Positions 12,339 to 28,088 are shown, counted from the stretch's first letter. The stretch is 64,000 nucleotides of DNA from Adiantum capillus-veneris (GCA_014529385.2 CM043962.1:40214598-40278597); one strand, 5' to 3'. Notes: generated from the letters alone by a model not told the origin. Numbers and translations are program-made.

Positions 12339-12447
12339 GAGCAGGAGCAGTGGATGAGTGTATGCGTGGAAGAGAAAAGTACAAAATAAGTGAGTAGTAA
12401 TGGATTAGTAACATGTGTCTGATTAGTTGGCATGAACCCCAAAAATC
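12339..12447 (-). repeat. Minus-strand copia 3' LTR fragment with purine tract
   Basis: The segment ends CCCCAAAAATCTCCCACTTGA. On the minus strand this is the purine tract TCAAGTGGGAGAT followed by an LTR start. The same junction recurs at about 13470, 14008 and 14410 in this window. The left LTR boundary is approximate. Confidence 0.55.
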
Positions 12448-12736
12448 TCCCACTTGAAGGGAAAATGACCCAAGTGGCCTATGTATGTACAAACTGTACA
12501 ACCATGAAGCATTCTAGTGGCTTCACCCTACACCCATCACCTCAATGCAATGTGCAAATTGCTCTGAGGCTAGTCTCTTTGTGAGAGAATATGCACGGTT
12601 GTCATCCGTATGAACCTTGATTATATTGATGCGCTTGCTAGCCAGTATGTCTTGAATCACATGATACTTGACCTGTATGTATTTTGATTTAGGGTGAAAC
12701 ATGGGTTTCTATTCTAATGCAATAGCAGTCTGACTA

Positions 12737-13070
<334 letters not shown>

Positions 13071-13330
13071 TCACAATGTAATATTGGAGTCTGATAAATG
13101 CCAAGGTCTCCTACTAGGCGAGCTAACCAACAGTTGACTTGCTAGCACCAAAAACTACAACATACTCGGCCTCTACGGTGGAAGAAAAAGTGAAATCTTG
13201 GAGACATAATCTCCATGACATGTCCGGTTTAGCAATTAGGAATACATAGACAGGCGTGTGGGCACACGGGGTATGAAAGCAGCGCACGATGCGTGCGTAG
13301 TACGAGGGAGGAAAAGCAAGAGACATAGGA

Positions 13331-13735
13331 TGTGGGTGGAACAATTCACTACAATAATGTGAGAGAGCCCCTTATTCTTCTATTTAGTAAAGAATAAGAT
13401 GTGTGCATGTGATGGGCGGTTTGACGGTTTGTAGCAGATCTGGTTGAGGTAAGAGGCACACCGTCTTCACCCCAACAATCTCCCACTTAAAGGAAAATGT
13501 GTTGATAAATGGTACTACTATAGGACACATTAGATGCACTTCAGGTATAGGGAGGAATGTCATCTCAACCTATGCCCACACTAGCTCTCTCAAAGTTGAT
13601 GCATGCCTCCCTATAGGCTCTAGCAGTGTGCAAATGTGTATATGCTTACTAGAATTAGCATGCATATTCTATAGGTATCTTGTAATGATTTTCACTACTC
13701 CATGTGTTTAAAACAATTGAAGGGTGCACAAATGT

Positions 13736-13789
<54 letters not shown>

Positions 13790-13790
13790 T

Positions 13791-13855
<65 letters not shown>

Positions 13856-14412
13856 CATAGATTGGGTGGAGTACTCACTACTAAATGAGTGAGACCCCTT
13901 ATTCTTTTATGTAGAAAGAATAAAGTCCCTGGTCAACAAAGTCAATGTGCAACCAAACACCGGATGCCTAACCTTGAGGCAAGGCACATACGGCTGCGAC
14001 CTTTACCCTAACATATTCCCACTTAAAGGCAAATGTTCTAATAAGTGGGTTGTACTAGCTAAACTACTAGTATGTACAAGAAATAGGTGAGAGACTCTCT
14101 CAGTCTACGTCCACTGTCTCACTCACTTGATCTACATGCAACCATATTGACTCTAGTGATACATAAGCATGTGAATCCATACTAGGGCCTACATGCAAAT
14201 CCTGTAGATATCTTTGTATTGTATCTATAGCTCCATATGTAAATGGTGGCTATGGAGTGCAAGAGAGGGAAGGAGAGAAGGGGAAGGGGATGGAGCAGAC
14301 TCGGCTTATCGGTGGATCATTAGAGAGTATACACTCTCTTCTCCTTATTCTCAATATAACCAAAGAATACAAGAGGGCAAGCACCCGGCCATAACCGGCC
14401 ACGGTCCAATAA
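13331..14412 (-). repeat. Serial minus-strand copia 3' ends (LTR plus purine tract units)
   Basis: Three further LTR/purine-tract junctions occur at about 13470 (CAATCTCCCACTTAAAGG), 14008 (ATATTCCCACTTAAAGG) and 14410 (TAATCTCCCACTTGAAGG). The first two follow CCCCTTATTCTT-like LTR sequence (about 13367 and 13893). The third follows an LTR matching the one at 44914. Between junctions lie about 250 bp of decayed internal sequence with no gene. They are related but distinct copies, from nested insertion or unequal exchange. Confidence 0.6.
13736..13852. repeat. (GT)n(GA)n compound microsatellite
   Basis: About 50 bp of GT followed by about 60 bp of GA. It lies inside the serial copia 3'-end region. 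Confidence 0.95.
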
Positions 14413-14570
14413 TCTCCCACTTGAAGGCCAACGTGGCGCAAGTGGCTAAAGAATGAAGGGGATATTATGTACAATTGTACAAACATGAATCATGAATGTA
14501 GCTTCACCCTACGCCCTATTGGGGTGTAGGCCAGGTGGCCATGGAAACTCACCCTTATTTACTTTTCCCC

Positions 14571-14724
14571 CTAATCAATATAGGGAGAGAAAGTGAAAGG
14601 GTTGACTTACTCTGTCACTTTCCTGTCCACTAACCTACCATGCTGTGCTTCATCCCCTTCCTCCCTTCTGCTTCCATCTCTTGCACACTCCTTCCCTCTC
14701 TTGCACACTCCACACCAGCACTAC
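14571..14724 (+). repeat. 3' portion of a plus-strand copia 5' LTR
   Basis: The sequence runs through the pyrimidine-rich CATCCCCTTCCTCCCTTCTG block to CTACA, just before a primer site. This matches the end of the LTR at 44914-45195. The left boundary is uncertain because minus-strand copia sequence abuts it. Confidence 0.6.
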
Positions 14725-14727
14725 AAT

Positions 14728-14739
14728 TGGTATCAGAGC
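14728..14739 (+). promoter_or_regulatory. Copia primer binding site (tRNA-iMet type)
   Basis: A perfect TGGTATCAGAGC follows an LTR end. It may be the primer site of Copia-2, whose gag starts at 20242. That would mean an unusually long leader swollen by microsatellites; this link is inferred. Confidence 0.85.
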
Positions 14740-14881
14740 ACGGGTGGCTTGTAGTGGAGATTGAGGGAGGAGATCAATTGGAGCTTGCAATAAAAACCAA
14801 AGCTTGAGTTTAGAGTGAAGGAGCGTGGATTTTAGAGCTTGAAGGAGAGCATATGAACCCCAAGTAAATCTGAGCACGAGA

Positions 14882-17385
<2,504 letters not shown>

Positions 17386-17603
17386 AGCTATAGCCGTGGC
17401 TCATGGGCAGCTGTGTTACAGTAGCGTGCATGTGCGTGTTCACACCAAATGCAAAATGGGGGGGGGGGGGGTGTAATCTGTGAGCATAATAGCAACAGGG
17501 CATAAGTGAGGAGCATAGTCTCAATAGCAAGCAACGGCTCCAAATTCATGCAAATTGAGAGAGAAAGCAACAACGCACATTGGGGAGAAACTTGTGTGTG
17601 TTG
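17386..17603. repeat. About 220-bp duplicated segment, copy 2
   Basis: Near-identical to 14882-15102, with a shorter G run (about 13) and a few substitutions. It is followed by the (CA)n array starting at 17604. Confidence 0.9.
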
Positions 17604-18520
<917 letters not shown>

Positions 18521-18539
18521 GTCAGGCTCTATAGAAATC

Positions 18540-20241
18540 GACAGTACTTAGAGTTTTTTTTAAATTACAATTTTGACTTTACACACTTTGAGTGCATGCA
18601 AGGCTTCGTTCATACACACACTCCGAGACGAGAATCCGTGTGTAGAGTCGCAACTTTGAAGCCTCGACATTGAGCAGGCAATTCAGGCAATTAACGAGCT
18701 TGGGGAATTGCAAGACCAAGTCAAATTTGCAATGAATCGATAACAAGCAAGCAAAGTCTTAATTAGGCAAACATAGAATTAACAAGGAAAACTCGAAAGA
18801 GAGAGAGAGAGAGAGAGAGCACGTGCACTCAGTGCATGCACGCACGCATGGGCGAGTAAGCCCGAGCATTACCTGGCACCAACCCATTTCTTTGGTTTCT
18901 TCTCGACTTTGCATTTCAGCGACCCAACATCAGGTTTGACACCGATCCAACTCGGCGTCTATGGCTCAACAACGGCTTCAAGCGTAGGCGTCTGTGGCTA
19001 CTCGGCTAGCCACTTCCGTCTGGTGGCGGAAGGCAACATCGACATCGACATAATCATCACTCTCAGGCAAACAGAGAGAGGTCTGGATCCCCGACATCAG
19101 TGATTTACTACTCCGCATCGACACATCAATTTTGGACACCATTTCTAGCGCACCGGCTCAATATCCTTACACATTGCGGTGGATTTCTCAATATCCGACC
19201 CAACACCAGTCTAAGGGGGACAACATTTTCCCGCGATTGACAATTGTACTTGCCATACGCACAGGTGAGATGCATCTACCATAGAGGAGTGACACTCGGC
19301 ATCGGCACTGAGTGCACCGTTCGTGCTGTACAACACGATTTTTGGCTACGACACCTTTGGCAGCTATTCGACTAGCGCATTTCTACCCGATGGTAGAAAT
19401 CGGCGAATAGCGAGACTGACATACAGGTTACAGGTTACAGGATTTTTAAAGCCTGTTCACACATAGATTTTCAAGATTACCAGACACAACACTTTCACAG
19501 ACGATTTGGTAGTCATTTCGACAGCAGTTTCTCTGCGATGGACAGACGCGTTGACATATGCATTTTGCTGTGAGCACACCTAGCGTTACTGAGCTCTTTT
19601 GAGACCAGATATCCCTGTAGGGATAACTTTTACTGCATGCATCAGCTCTTGGCGCCTGTTTGAGCGAGGTTCACTTATGTACGTTGAGTTGCGGACACTG
19701 TCCATTGTACTATGTGTGGAGCCATTTTTGGCTACATTGGCAATTTTTCCATGCGGTTTCTGAGACTCGGACCGAAAGAGCCCTTTCTGAGACTGTGGCT
19801 AGTCTATTTTGTCTGCATTAGCCTTTGGAGGGTTGATAGCGTGAGGTTTTCTTTGAGCTCCGGTATGCTCGAGTGTTGAGACACCTTCGCTGATACAAGT
19901 AGCTAGAGTTCCCACTTTTCAATACCCTCACCATAGAAAATGTATCTAGACGATTTTATATGCTTTTGACACCGAGTTTGCGATTACATTGGCAGTGATA
20001 GTATCCATTTTTTGATGCCTAGTTAGTGCAGTTGGCACATTTATGCGTATTTTGAGTTGAGTTTTGACTCCTCATACAAAGAAGACTCTGCTGGATTTCC
20101 TTCCCGCGAGTCGTGACTTTCATTGTTGGCACTTTTGAGCCTATTTCAGTTGAGATTTTACTCCCAATACAAAGGTTTCTCTGCCCAAATTTGTGTAGCT
20201 TCTCGCCAAATTTTGGTACCTCTCAAACCCTCTTATCAACG
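18540..20241 (+). repeat. Copia leader sequence shared with 42427-42860 and 55962-57216
   Basis: Blocks here recur upstream of two other copia coding regions, for example GATATCCCTGTAGGGATAAC..., ACTTTTACTGCATGCA and TACGTTGAGTTG. It lies directly before the Copia-2 gag start, so it is a 5' leader or non-coding part of this copia family. A short (GA)n lies at about 18797-18818. Small ORFs such as 18909-19103 are not conserved. Confidence 0.65.
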
Positions 20242-21010
20242 ATGGCTTATTCTTCAAAAAAGATGGAGCATTTCAGTCACAAGTTCGATGGCGGCAACTT
20301 CACCATGTGGAAAGAGCGCAAATGAAATATGTTTTGACAAACAAAGGCCTATCAGAATCTTTGAAAGAGTGTGCAGAAGATGATGACTATACGCAAGCTC
20401 AGTGGGAGCTTTTGGATGCGAGAGCCATGGCTATGATACGTCTACATCTAGCCGAGTTAGTGTTCTTCACTATTATAAAAAAGACAACAACCAAGGAACT
20501 TTGGGATAGCTTATGTTCAGCATGGGAGAACAAAAGTGCATGCAACAAAGTTTTCTCAAAAAGTTTATGAAGCTCAGCACGAAAGAAGGTAGCACAATTT
20601 TTGGTCACTTAAATGAGGTTCAACTCCTTGTTCAATCAGTTGACATCTTAGGGCTTTAAGGAGTTTGACATTGAACTCAAGTATATATTCTTATTATTCT
20701 CTCTACCCAGTTCATGGGACATCTTGTGCACAACCATTAGCAATTCGGCTCCACATGGCAAGTTAGTGCTCAATGTTGTCATAGCTGCGTTGCTCAGTGA
20801 AGAAATTTGATGTAAATCTCTCGATGGTGCTAGTCATGGAGATGCATATATGGCTGGCAGTTCAACGAAGGCAAGAGGCCGTGAAAAGAACAAATACAAA
20901 AGCAAAAGTAGAGAGCAAAATCCTCGTAGTCCTAGCAGACACAGGAACTCAAGTAGAAACCTTAGTACCAGAAATGTCGAATGTTAGTATTGCCACAAGA
21001 AGGGCCATTA
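20242..21010 (+). pseudogene. Copia-2 gag
   Basis: The ATG at 20242 opens MAYSSKKMEHFSHKFDGGNF, a typical copia gag start. A frameshift near 20325 leads to the frame with CAEDDDYTQAQWELLDARAM, an IRLHLAE block and TTKELWDSLCSAWENKSACN (UBN2-type gag). Near 20980 comes a zinc knuckle with an in-frame TAG between its first two cysteines (Cys at 20982, stop at 20985, then YCHKKGHYKKG). The last Cys of the knuckle is lost. Confidence 0.8.
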
Positions 21011-21214
21011 CAAAAAAGGATCGTCGTAGTTTCCTAAGAGATCAGAAAAACATGCAAAAAGATAATTCTGAGAAAGGCAAAAGTACAATAAAGATTGAGG
21101 AACTCAATATAGTTGAGTCTCCCATACCTACCACTGCAGTAGAGGATGCTACTCCTCTAGTGATGCACATTATGCCAACAAAGATCCATACAGAGGTGAC
21201 AACAGATCCCTCAC

Positions 21215-22560
21215 GTGTTCTCATTTTCACTTTTAGATCTCACTCCAGATGCTTTGGTTGCACAGGATGAAGGCTATGCACAGAATTGGATTCTTCATTT
21301 TGGTGTAAGTTTTCATGTCACACCGCATAGAGAGTGGTTTTCCTCTTATGCCTCCATGCATGGCATAGTCAAGCTTGGTGATTCCTACGAGCTTGACATT
21401 ATTGGCATTGGTGATGTGAAACTTCAGATGCATAATGGCACTACTTTTGTGTTGCAGAATGTCAGACATGTACCCAAGCTTACAAAGAGCTTTCTTTCTA
21501 TAGGGAAATTGAATGATTTTGGCTACACTACAGTTTTTGGTAATCATTCTTGGATGATCCGCAAGAACAACCTTATCATGATGAAAGGTCGTAAAAATGG
21601 ATCCCTTTACTCTATGTTTGTTTTGAGTGTCGACGAACACTCTATATATGTTGTCGAGCTCTCGTCTACTGAGTTGTGGCATAGCTAGCTAGGGAATATT
21701 AGCCAAAAGGTAGTGAAAACACTTCAGGGTTTTGGCTACTTACCTGTGTTAGATTACACATGCTTTCCATTGTGTGTGCATTGTCTATACGGCAAACAGA
21801 CTAGGTTGACATCTTTGCCATTGAACAAGAAACTAGGCGAACCCCTAGACTTAGTGCACAATGATTTGTGTGGTCCAATGCCACATAAAACTCTAGGGGG
21901 GGCAAACTCTTTTCTCACCTTCATAGTGATTCTACCTAAAAGGTGTGGGTGTATCTCCTTAAGTGTAAGGTAGAGATTTCTACCTTCCAAAAATTCCTCG
22001 CCATGGTTGAAAACCAATCAGGAAAAAAGCTCATAAATATTTTTTCACAGACAATGGTGGAAAATAGGTCTCCATGGAGTTCAAGGATTTTTGCAATCAA
22101 AGAGGCATTCATCGACAATTTACTACTCCATATACACCTGCACAAAATGGGATAGCTGAAAGAATGAATCGCACGATTCAAGAGCGAGTTATCTCTGTGA
22201 TGTCTATGGTGAAGCTTACTCGAGAGTTTTGAGGGGAAGCTGTTTAGATAGCAGTGCACATCATCAAAAAGTCACCTAGTTCTCCTTTGAATTTCAAAAT
22301 TCCAAAGGAATTATAGACTGGAAAACACTAAGATATGAGCATTTACATGTATTTGGATGTGAGGCATATGCACGTGCATCCAAAGAACTTCGTCGCAAGT
22401 TAGACCCCACGTCACACAAAGACATTTTTATAGGCTATGGTGCAAATGGAGAGATGGGCTATCGTCTCTGGCACCCAAATCCAAAAAATTCATTCATAGC
22501 TCACACGTGATTTTAAATGAATAAAAAATGCACAAGAATCTCATTAAAGAAGTTGAGTAC
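21215..22560 (+). pseudogene. Copia-2 protease, pre-integrase and integrase
   Basis: 21215-21688 has WILHFGVSFHVTPHREWF, the protease block where DSGA is expected, so the catalytic Asp is lost. VRHVPKLTKSFLSIGKL follows. 21713-21973 has CVHCLYGKQTRL (zinc CxxC), DLVHNDLCGPM (first integrase Asp changed to Asn) and a corrupted core. About 22110-22260 has the TPAQNGIAERMN region in a shifted frame. About 22330-22500 has the VFGCEAYARASKELRRKLD and SHKDIFIGYG blocks. Inactive. Confidence 0.82.
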
Positions 22561-22629
22561 AGAGGCGTTCGTTTTGAGGATGTATCCTCCAAACCAACTT
22601 AGCTTAGTAGTGTTGCACCTACTCCTCAA

Positions 22630-23074
22630 GTGCAAGATACTACTATTGCTTCAAAGAGAGCAGAGTCCAACAATCAGGCATTGAGACGCTCTGTAAGAGT
22701 ATCATGTGTGCCCAATCGGTTTGAGCCAGGTATACACCACATTTTGGTCATTGATAGTGGAGAGCCAACCTGCTACAAAGAAGCTATACAAATGGACGAT
22801 AGTGTTAAGTGGGAGCAGGCTATGCAATCAGAATACAATTTGATTGTTGGCTAATGCGACATGGGATTTTGTTGAATTACCAAAAGGCAAAAATGCTGTA
22901 CCTTGCAAGTGGGTATACAAGAAGAAGTATATAGTGGATGATCCTAAGCCTAAGTACAAGGCTCGTCTAGTTGTCAAGGGTTTCAATCAGCAAAAATGTG
23001 TGGATTTTGATGAGATTTTCTCTCCAGTAGTCAAGACGACTACACTTAGCACTGTGCTTGACTTGGTTGCTATC
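22630..23074 (+). pseudogene. Copia-2 reverse transcriptase, N-terminal half
   Basis: The frames 22630-22854 and 22844-23080 encode RRSVRVSCVPNRFEPGIHHI (linker) and SGEPTCYKEAIQMDDSVKWE. They continue with ATWDFVELPKGKNAVPCKWV, ARLVVKGFNQQKCVDFDEIF and STVLDLVAIC. The RT then stops abruptly at the G1 LTR. It resumes at 30702. Confidence 0.88.
23070..23074. repeat. G1 target site duplication, left (CTATC)
   Basis: CTATC directly precedes the G1 LTR at 23075. The same 5 bases follow the other LTR at 30702-30706, inside the interrupted copia RT. Confidence 0.92.
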
Positions 23075-23293
23075 TGTTAACCCTCACGGCTCACGGACAC
23101 CCTGTTACCTACGACGGACGTTGTAACCTATGGCGGACATTGTATTATTTATTTGGTAGAGTCAGGTACCGGGCTTGTCGGTCCAATAGGAAAAGGGTAA
23201 GAGTGATCACCGATGAGAGGCGCACTCTAACTGGAACATTCAAGGGATTAGTTGGCTAAGCATGGGCGCCCAAGTGTGAATGGGGCGAGCTCA

Positions 23294-23300
23294 TATAAAA
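23294..23300 (+). promoter_or_regulatory. TATA box of G1 5' LTR
   Basis: CATATAAAAG, conserved in the 3' LTR at 30358-30364. It is the likely RNA polymerase II promoter of the element. Confidence 0.65.
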
Positions 23301-23398
23301 GTCAACTAAACCTAAAATTCACTTATTCTCTCATTTGTGCAATAGAAGAGTGCTCTTGCTCCATCTCCATCTCCATCTTCTTCTTCTTCTTCACCTCC

Positions 23399-23517
<119 letters not shown>

Positions 23518-23760
23518 CGATCGAGCATTACGAAGGCACAATGGCGGCAGCGAAGCGATTGAGCGCGGCGAAGCGGCGGCTCCTTCTTCTTCGCGGCGAG
23601 AAATCCTCCACGAAGCAAGCGTAGAGCGGTGAGTGACACACCATCGCCTTCTTTGAGCTTACTAGTTTAGGCTTGTTGTGTGCTTGGAGCCATTTGTGGC
23701 TTGCACACGGTGTATCGGCAAGTTCCTTGCATTGACACGTGCGACATACGTGCACATTTT

Positions 23761-23778
23761 TGGCGCCGCTGCCAGGGA
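23761..23778 (+). promoter_or_regulatory. G1 primer binding site (tRNA-Asp type)
   Basis: TGGCGCCGCTGCCAGGGA lies 4 bases inside the 5' LTR. It is complementary, with about two mismatches, to the 3' end of plant tRNA-Asp, the primer of Athila/Tat-type gypsy elements. Confidence 0.85.
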
Positions 23779-24177
23779 ATGCCATACATGAAGCTCGAGT
23801 AGCACTTTGTGCTTCTCCGTGGTGCAATTTCTATTGTAGGAAAGGTAAGGAAGGAGTGTGTGTGTGTTGAGAAGAGGGATTTGGTGTTATCCTGTGTGTT
23901 TTTTTTGTTAATGGAGTTTTCAAAGGTTCTGTGTTTATTCTCTGTGTATTAAGGTAGTTAGTTTTCTTTGTTAATAGAGATTTCAAAGGTTCTGTGTTTA
24001 TTCTCTGTGTATTAAGGTAGTTAGTTTTTTGTGTATAGTAAGTAGGAAGTAGATTAGTGAGAGTTAATAGAGTGTGTTAGTGTGTAAGAGTAGGTATATT
24101 AGTTAGAAGTAGGTAGATAGAGTGTGTGTGTGCTCTTGCGCAGGCCGCGGCTACCTTATCCTTAAAAAAAATTTAAA

Positions 24178-24202
24178 ATAAATAAATAAATAAATAAATA
24201 TA

Positions 24203-24251
<49 letters not shown>
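24178..24251. repeat. (AAAT)n and (AT)n microsatellite
   Basis: An AAAT run followed by about 45 bp of alternating AT in the G1 leader. Confidence 0.9.
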
Positions 24252-24255
<4 letters not shown>

Positions 24256-24604
24256 AAAGGTAGGATCGGGATCGGGAATATCTCCTAGACCCAAGACCAG
24301 ACCCAAACCCAAGCTCACGCTCAGGCCTAGGCCTCAGTCGCCTAAAAAAAAAACAAATTTTAGCTTCACACTTAGCTAAAAATCGTTTTTTTTGAGGACC
24401 AACTGAACGTCAGATGCCGGAAAATTGTGCTGTAAAGCACACAACGACCCTCTAAGTGATACGCTTGTTTCGAGCTATCACACACTTTAACCAAAAAAAT
24501 CAAACATTAAAAAACATTCAAAAAACATCAAAAACAAGAAAAAATCAAGTAGAAAACGGGGTGCAAAACACCCACAAAACAAAGCAAGTAACCTTTGAGG
24601 GTAC

Positions 24605-24940
24605 TTGCCGACACTTGTAGGGCACCCAAAGCACATGTATCTACGCTCTGTTCGTGTGCTAGAGTCTGAACAACTAGCTAGTGCTTTGATTTACGGGGGT
24701 ACTCACTATCCTTCCACGCTAGGGTCTACGCCCTCGGCGGGGACCCAAGGTAGTGCAACCCAAGACCCAAATATAGCGGCTAGCGACTCTTCCTCTGACT
24801 ACGATATTATGGAAGAGCATCTTACACAAAGCCCCGGGGGAACAAATGAAACCGTGCCTAGCTGGGCCCAACAACCTGGAACTAGTGTTTTTAGCCGTTT
24901 GATGGAAACTTTACCGACGGTTTATTTTAAACTTTGCTGA
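24605..24940 (+). pseudogene. G1 gag N-terminal remnant
   Basis: A 111-codon frame, acidic and rich in Ser and Thr, with no recognisable gag core. It lies where gag should begin after the G1 leader. Its last codons run into the RT-derived block NFAEIARPLYKL in another frame near 24930, so a deletion joined early gag to late RT. The original gag function is inferred from position only. Confidence 0.5.
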
Positions 24941-27134
24941 GATAGCTCGTCCTTTGTACAAGCTTCTTATTGAGTTCCAATGGACTACGGAGTGTGACCA
25001 TGCTTATGAGTCATTGAAAAAGACCTTGACTAGCGCTCCTATTCTACGAGTGCCCGATTGGAATGTAATTTTTCATGTGCATATTGATGCATCGAACTTT
25101 GCTATTGGGTGTGTTCTAGCTCAACCAGGAGAACATAAACTGGACTACCCCGTTAGCTTTGCAAGTCGTCAGTTGAATGATGCCGAAAGAAACTACACCA
25201 CTATAGAGCGAGAAGGTTTAGGTATGATTTATGCAGTGAAGAAATTTTGCTACTACCTTCTGGCCAACAAGTTTGTGTTCTATGTTGATCATCAAGCCTT
25301 GTTGTATCTAGTAAATAAACCTTGTTCCACGGGAAGAATTACAAGATGGTTGTTAATTCTCCTTGAGTTTGATTTTACCATTGTGGTGAGACTTGGTAAA
25401 AGACATGTCATGGCTGATCATTTATCTCGCATACCCAATGGTGAAGCCCCTACTGGAGTTGATGATGAATTGCCTGATACTTCTCTATTCCTAGTCGAAA
25501 CCATACCTGAATGGAGTGAGAAGATTGTGAACTTTCTAGTTAATGGTTTTCCACCCAAAGAGCTTTGTCAGGACATAGCTCGAAAACTGTTAAAAGAATG
25601 TGAACCTTACTCTCTCATTGCAGAAACTCTCTACAGGCTAGGGAAGGATGATATTCTTAGACGTTGTGCCCGTGAGGATGAGTATTTATACATACTGCAA
25701 GAAGCCCACATGGGTATAGCCGGAGGACATTTCTCAGGGGAACTAATAGCTAGAAAGGTGTTGCAATCAGGCTATTGGTGGCCAACCTTATTTAAGGATG
25801 CATCACTTTTTGCAAAAGGATGTGATGAATGCCAACGTTACAAGATCACACAACAAAATGATAGGATGCCCTTACATCCTGTTAAAGTGACTCAACCATT
25901 TGAAAAATGGGGTTTAGACTTTGTAGGCCCAATTAGTCCGGTAGCTCGTAGCACTCAATCTCGATATATTATCGTTGCCACTGACTATGTGACAAAGTGG
26001 GCGGAAGCAAGGGCGACACATAAGGCCGATGCAAGGTCGACTGCCAAGTTTCTCTTTGAGAACATTGTTACAAGATTTGGTTGTCCCTTTGAGATTGTGA
26101 GTGACAATAGTACTCATTTTATAAATGGAGTAATAAAAGAACTCACTACCAACTTTATGATAGCTCACCATAAATCCACACCTTATTATCCACAAGCAAA
26201 TGGCCAAGCTGAGAGCACCAATAAGACCTTAATCTCTATCTTAACCAAAACGGTGAAAGCTCATCGCACAGATTGGGATTTAAAGCTTACATCAGCTCTA
26301 TGGGCTTATCGTAGTGCGTATAAAGCCATTAACTGCACACCATTCAAGATGGTGTATGGCCAAGAGGCGATTATGCCATGGGAGTTTGTCGTTCCTAGTC
26401 TTCGAGTAGCTTCTCAAGAAGGTTGGAATGGTAACCCCTTAGTTGAGCGATTATATATCCTTGAAAGGCTAGATGAAGAGAGGCAATTAGCTGTGCAAAA
26501 TGCACTTGTGGAGAAAGAGAGGAGGAAGAAATGGTTTGACCGTCATCTAAAGAACAAAGATATCAATGTTGGTGATAAAGTCCTTATGTATGGAGTGCGT
26601 AACGAAAAGAAAAAGTTGAAATATGCGGGAAAAGGACCATATAGAGTATGTGAGATCACCCCACAAGGAACCATTCGTGTGGAGACTCTTGATGGAGTTG
26701 AAACCATTGGATTACTCAATGGGAGCAAATTTAAAAGATACTATGATCCTTTAAGCCACGAGGAGTTGCGTGCCATCCATACAAAAAAGGCAGCCAAGGC
26801 ACAAATAGAATTGAAGAAGATACAAGCTCAAGCTGAGGCTAAGGAGCGACAACAACGTATAAGACGAAAACGAGAGGCTAACCTTGGAGTCACACATGCA
26901 TTCCACGTTGAAATCGACGAGGATTGGTTGGACTCTGACACACCTCTACGATACCCTATTGAGCTAAATAGCACCTATGAAAAAGTGCTATATAACTCCT
27001 TATTGGACACGGGTGCTAAATATAATCTGCTATCATATGGGGTGTGGTGTCAGTTAGGGAAGCCACCTCTTTCTGAGAGTATTATCCAAGTCAAGGGTGT
27101 CAACAAGAAAAAAACTACGGTTTTTGGAATCTGA
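24930..27134 (+). pseudogene. G1 pol: RT thumb, RNase H, integrase, then retropepsin-like block
   Basis: The block opens inside the gypsy RT (NFAEIARPLYKL). RNase H follows, with HVHIDASNFAIGCVLA, YTTIEREGLGMIYAVKKF and FYVDHQALLYL, closing with HVMADHLSR. Integrase has an HHCC finger (EAHMGIAGGHF to CDECQRYK). Its DDE core is WGLDFVGPIS, IVSDNSTHF and ANGQAESTNK. A GPYRVCEIT block and a basic coiled-coil stretch come next. Residues about 680-726 read YNSLLDTGAKYNLLSYGVW, like an aspartic protease active site but placed after integrase. The frame is open for 726 codons, then stops. Confidence 0.88.
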
Positions 27135-28088
27135 CACACTTCTGTCAGTTATGACAATGGGGTTGTAGCTCAAGACTTTTTGGTCATGCCTGTTGGAACT
27201 ATGGAGAGTAATATAAACCTAGGACGCACGTGGATGATAGCCACCAAATGCACTATTGATTGGGGGACTGGGGGTGTCACAACACAAAAAGTAACTCTTA
27301 TACCTACCACTCAAGCCATAGTCCCTGAGATATTGCCTAAGGAAATAAAACCCAAGACATTGCATGTCCAAGAGGTTGAACCATACGTCCCCATAGCCCA
27401 ACTCTCTAGAGCTTCAACTGATGTAGTTGAAAGAAATCTTGAGACACACAAGAACCATCCTAATATAACAAAGAAAACATACAAGTGGGTCCCTAAAGCT
27501 TCTTTAGTGACCATGGCTGATGCTAAAAAACGGAAGCCTCGTAAGAAACGTCCCCCTCACTCCAAGAAATGTAAAGAAACATTGCGTATGATTCCTAAAC
27601 GACTATTGGAAGCCCAAGGATACTATGAAGGAAATGATCAAATCTTGGTGCCCAAACGTAAATTGTACTCTTACCTGTCACCGGGCCCATGTGAGCTCAA
27701 TCCTGTGGCTCCAAAACAAATTGAAGATCGTGGAAAGGAAAAAATCACAGAATGCGACACACCTGCTTCAGAGCTAGTTTGGGTACCAAAGAAAGAACGA
27801 TTTGTTCCACATAGCTCAGGAACAGGGAAAGAAAATGAAGCTTCTTGCTCTTCATGTAGTTCCTATACGGAAATAGAAGCTTCGATACAACCTCCACCTA
27901 CCATTGTACATATCCATACAAGCAAGAAAGAGTTTACACCTTCCGTTGTAAGTTCACCACCTACAACGATGTTGCAAATAAAATCATGGGAGAGTACCTT
28001 ACCACCCTTGCAACTAGATGAAATGCATAGAGCGGTCGAAAAATATTGGTTAAATCCTTCACCTATAACAACTGGTTTCAAAGGGTGA
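27135..28088 (+). pseudogene. G1 C-terminal extension: second half of retropepsin-like domain and tail
   Basis: In phase with the preceding frame after one stop (27132-27134), the sequence continues with DNGVVAQDFLVMPVGTME and INLGRTWMIATKCTIDWG. This resembles the hG and 'ILG..W' part of a retropepsin. A 302-codon frame (27180-28088) follows with a basic, Lys/Pro/Ser-rich tail ending HRAVEKYWLNPSPITTGF. I do not recognise the tail. The stop may be a recent mutation. Function is uncertain beyond the protease resemblance. Confidence 0.6.
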
